From Isoetes taiwanensis (Eukaryota; Streptophyta; Lycopodiopsida; Isoetales; Isoetaceae), in NCBI GenBank assembly GCA_021234155.1, contig JAJEKV010000035.1, positions 11,904,407 through 11,968,406 of the forward strand: a stretch of 64,000 nucleotides of DNA. The letters run 5' to 3'. Below the pieces are notes generated by a model. It did no database searches. It was given only the letters and a program-made list of their open reading frames with translations, and was not told where the DNA came from. The translations under genes were made by a program, and so were the position numbers. This document shows positions 60,901-64,000 of the stretch, one piece after another. Each line of letters opens with the position of its first letter. Positions within the stretch are counted from its first letter, which is position 1.

Positions 60901-61850
60901 GCTTCTCCACATGACCATCTGATGGGGCAACAGACTTGCATGCCTCAAGTTGTCGATAAAGAGCGGCCGGAGGCTCCGTGGAGCGAGAGCCCGCTCAATG
61001 ACCCCAACCTTTAGCAAAAGACTTCCGCAATGGCGAGAGCATCAACAATACCGCCACGCCCCGAGAAAGAAGTGAACCACGCTGCCTACCCCGCCACAAA
61101 ATCATCATCCTTCAAGAAAAATGTATTTAGCTTGAAATATGTCTTAGAGGCAAAGATGCACCACCGTATGAGAGCAAGAGAAATATCGTGGATTATGGTC
61201 AGAAATTGCGATATTTAAGAGGTTCTCACGATGAAAAGCAACAATGTTGCTGCTACCAAAGTATTATAGTAGCCTCTATCATGTCTTGCATATGCTCTAC
61301 CACCACCCAACCAGCCATTACACCAAGTAAAACTTGAGGGACCCTCAACTTCTATGAAGCCACAATCTTGCATTAAGCGGTGCCATTTGCTCCCGCTCAA
61401 AGCCCCGCACTATCTCTGCACCTCTGCCACATCTGTCTTGCTCAAGCTCAACCATGTTAAAATCACCCACCATGATCCATGCAACGGGGGAGCCTAACCT
61501 CAGTAATTTGGAACGCAAAGAGGCCCACAATGCACCTCTCTGACGTGGTCGATTATGCGCATACACATTAACCAATCCCCACTCTTGCCCGTTATCAAAC
61601 CACTTGACTATGATCCACCGGCCAAATCTGTCAACCTGAGTAAATGACACTGGAATCGTCCTCCTCCATGCTGTAAGGACACCAGCCTTTGCCGAGTCTG
61701 CGGCCGCCACCAGAACATTGTACTGCCTATTGATTACTGCAGCAACTTTGTAGGCATCCTCTTTCTTGCATTTATGCTCTTTGAAGATTAGTGATGTCGT
61801 TCTTTGTGTAAAAATATGTAAATCTTGCTAATTTAAGTTGCAATATTGTT
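57978..61850 (-). mobile_element. L1-type LINE, ORF2 nearly complete but disabled
   Basis: Poly(T) 57978-57991 marks the 3' end. From right to left on the minus strand: endonuclease (about 61850-61210; EHKCKKEDAYKVAAVINRQY, WIMVGDFNMVE, SSFTWCNGW), linker, and RT at about 60460-59800 with SDWRPITLLSSVYKIFAKAF, QSGFLPRRCILNN, motif A VYLKLDFAKAYDSVDW (about 60119-60150) and motif C reading MRDDTFLFLMADEQN, where Ala of the usual ADD is Arg. Then the C-terminal region (SWAKCIMPKSCGGLGMLHF) and a zf-RVT-like end (SAWIIWSIWKSRNLLIFRG, about 58260). Several frameshifts and stops separate these ORFs. The 5' end (ORF1) is missing; the exact border and TSD were not resolved. Confidence 0.9.
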
Positions 61851-62289
61851 TTTTAGCTGTTCTTTTTTGTTTGCCTCCAATATTAATGACGCCAACTTTG
61901 GACAAAGTATGTGTGAAAAAATGATAAATGGCGCTCCATTGTCGTATAGAACGTCCTAAAAAATATCTTAAAATAATTTCATCCATTGTAATCACGAAAT
62001 TTCTCATTTAATGAAATTACGCTTAAATAGCTAAGTTTAATTCTTAAATTATTTCATAATTTGCAATGGGCAACATAATAAGTCGACTATCGAGTGATCA
62101 GCATCCAAAGAACCATCTCTCTATATTTGCTTCTTGACCTCCATCATTGCTTGTTCATTTTGGGCCTAAAGAATCTTACTATGAAGAAATCCTGCTCGCG
62201 AAGGAGCCAAACAGTGATGAAGCATTCAAAAGGATGAATATGAAGGTTCACAAAACACTCAATTATCAATTTGTTTGTAAAAAATGAGA
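61851..62289. other. Upstream flank of the L1 element
   Basis: AT-rich, no gene seen. AATTTCTCATTT at about 62000 resembles the GATTTCTCAA next to the poly(T) at 57978, but the match is too weak to call a TSD. Confidence 0.35.
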
Positions 62290-62480
62290 TAGAGAATAGA
62301 ATAGAATAGAATTTAGAAATTTAGAATTTAGAATAGAATAGAATTTAGAGAATAGAATAGAATTTAGAATAGAATCTAGAATTTAGAAATATTTAGGAAT
62401 TTAGAAATAGAGAATGGAATATTTAGAATAGTCTATTTCTAATCTTCCTAAATATCTAGATTTCGTCTACAATGAGATAA
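62290..62480. repeat. AT-rich GAATA/TTTAGAA satellite-like tract
   Basis: Irregular alternation of AGAATA and TTTAGAA words across about 180 bases, ending in an inverted stretch (TCTATTTCTAATC...). Confidence 0.85.
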
Positions 62481-63442
62481 GCTAGCTCATAGCGGGAGGT
62501 ATTTTAGACCAACTGTCACATTCCAGCACAGTATACGGTCCTAAGACGTATACTGTACTGCCTCGTCACGCGTACATGCCATCTCGACTGACGTGTACGC
62601 CGACGGTAGCCAAGCAGGTAGCCCCTAGGGGGCAACTTGCAAGGTGTGTGCATTTATTAATGTGCACATTCACCAATGTGCACATTTATCTAGGTGCACA
62701 TTTTCCCATGTGGACACCTTTATGCCACCTAGCCATTAAAGGCAAGTGGGCCATACCCAATTATCCCACATGCTTAAAGGGATAATTGGAAACCCTAGCC
62801 CTAACCCCTTGTCTATTTAGGTTAAGGAAACCCTAACGCCATTTTCGTCCATAGGGTTTTAAAGCTCTGTTTTGCTCGCTCAAGGGGTCAAAACCGCCTC
62901 CCAGACTCTGTCTGAGTGAATTGCACCATTAGTTTTCCTTGTTGGCTCCATCTTCAAGTAGTTCAGCAGGATGGTCGAATTCAGGGCAGGAGGAGCGAGC
63001 CAAGGATCAGGTATTTAGTCGATTTAATAGCCTAAACCGTCTTCCAGTCATTGTATCAGTAGGTTTAGCATATTAAATTGCCCATAGCAGCCATTTAGAT
63101 TCCCAGTTACCAGACACTAACTAAAGAATCTAACTCTATGATATAGATTAGATTTAGTTCTTTAGTTCTTCTGTGATGTATATGGATGATGTATCTCTGT
63201 GAACTCATTGTATTGGGAAGGGGGGTAGAGACCTCAAGCCTGGTAGTTGATGCTCCTAGTTAGCCTCTCTAGCACACTGTAGATTCGGCCTGTGTACAAG
63301 AACCACACCTGGTTGTGGGTGAAGGGGCCAGACTGGCTCAGAAGGAGGTTCGTGTACTGACTCTTGAACGATCCCCCTGGTGTGTAAAGTCTACCGGGGA
63401 TTACTGTGGACTAGATCTAATGGCTTGCCACTGAGTGTGGGT
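62481..63442. other. Gene-free stretch
   Basis: Contains a local TGTGCACATT-type repeat at about 62640-62710 and AAACCCTA-type words. No coding family recognised. Confidence 0.4.
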
Positions 63443-64000
63443 AAGGAAGGAAGGAAGGAAGGAAGGAAGTTTATTTTAACGTCCACGGAGGCCAGAGGCC
63501 TATGAGACGGTACATGCAGAGAATCAGGCAAAAAAGCCAAAAACCCCAACACCAAAAATAAACAATGTAACTGTACAGTAGAACCCTACTATCGGGATGA
63601 AAAAACCCCCACTTGGGAGGAAAAACCCTAACAAAGAGGCTCTCAAATACCATGCCCCAAGAGCAAGTCCGACGGGCCGAATCGCATGATGTAAGCTCCC
63701 AACAGCTACCATAGGTGATCACGATAACGATGTAGCGGTGTGTCGAGCATCTAAGATCGATGTGCCTTTGCTTTCGGACATGGGCATATCTTTGGGCACC
63801 CATTGGAGGGCATGGTGCTCATCCTCTATCACTTGCATCTCACAACACCGACATATCCTCTCCTCCCTGGGATCCCCCGCGCCGCCATTCACCTTCCAAA
63901 TGACTGTTTCAATTAGAGGTAATGGGAACCCGTCCTTATGGCGGCAATAGCTCTCTTTTCTTCCGCGAGAGATGTGTGCTTTCAAGTACCAATGGGGTCC
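63443..64000 (-). mobile_element. LINE 3' end with (AAGG)n tail, runs off the window
   Basis: About 6.75 AAGG units (63443-63469), then TTTATTTTAACGTCCACGGAGGCC, matching the 3' terminus of the LINE at 19467. The 3' UTR motif (AGGGTTTTTCCTC...GGGGGTTTTTTCATCCCGAT on the minus strand) is at about 63595-63640. Coding: minus frame 63985-63719 reads RICRCCEMQVIEDEHHAL, a zinc-knuckle/zf-RVT-like LINE C-terminus. The remainder lies beyond the right edge. Confidence 0.75.

Noticed and set aside
57978-62010. TSD for the L1 element (GATTTCTCAA / AATTTCTCAT)
   Set aside because: Only 8 of 10 bases match in AT-rich sequence; compatible with chance.

Overview
The window is nuclear DNA of a land plant. 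It has an AT-rich background, spliced genes with GT..AG introns and long introns, a plant-type Ty1/copia element primed by initiator tRNA-Met, L1-type LINEs, and two plant gene families (a NINJA/AFP-family co-repressor adaptor and a chloroplast-targeted TPR protein). The abundance of decayed retroelements and the unusual LINE lineage fit a large, repeat-rich genome such as that of a fern or lycophyte. That last step is inference; no species is asserted.

Layout. 1-2258: 3' end of a NINJA/AFP-family gene (+). 2640-14800: mostly gene-free, with a copia RNase H relic, a retroposon poly(T) tract, small tandem repeats and hairpins. 14841-18326: complete four-exon TPR gene (-) with a TATA box. 18512-30675: head-to-tail tandem duplication of a multi-exon gene (-) that I do not recognise. 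Copy 1 carries a GC-rich LINE in an intron and a tandem triplication of one exon; copy 2 preserves the empty insertion site. 30700-33000: hairpins, a hexamer microsatellite with a LINE 3' stub, a (GTT)n tract, and a retroposon with a 15-bp target-site duplication. 34111-38423: DNA-methylase-like pseudogene (-), an intact Pro/Gly-rich secreted-type ORF (+), a degenerate copy of its 5' end, and a second decayed coding region. 39571-42140: 5' part of another LINE (two 180-bp monomers, ORF1, start of the endonuclease), cut off at a 117-bp tandem repeat. 42484-48226: full-length copia element with 5-bp TSD, disabled by stops and frameshifts and by a 458-bp TIR element inserted at TA. 48227-57900: sparse sequence with many inverted repeats, including two near-perfect 24-bp-arm hairpins and a two-unit palindromic repeat. 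57978-61850: L1-type LINE (-). 63443-64000: 3' end of another microsatellite-tailed LINE (-).

How it fits together. Probably only two or three host genes are functional: the NINJA/AFP-type gene, the TPR gene, and perhaps the Pro/Gly-rich gene. The rest is a layered record of insertion and duplication. The most informative part is the duplicated block. It gives an insertion clock (LINE after duplication), an empty site for a LINE family that leaves microsatellite 3' tails, and copy-to-copy differences concentrated at CAG/CTG. Exon coordinates were derived by eye from splice sites and reading frames; no alignment or database search was run.
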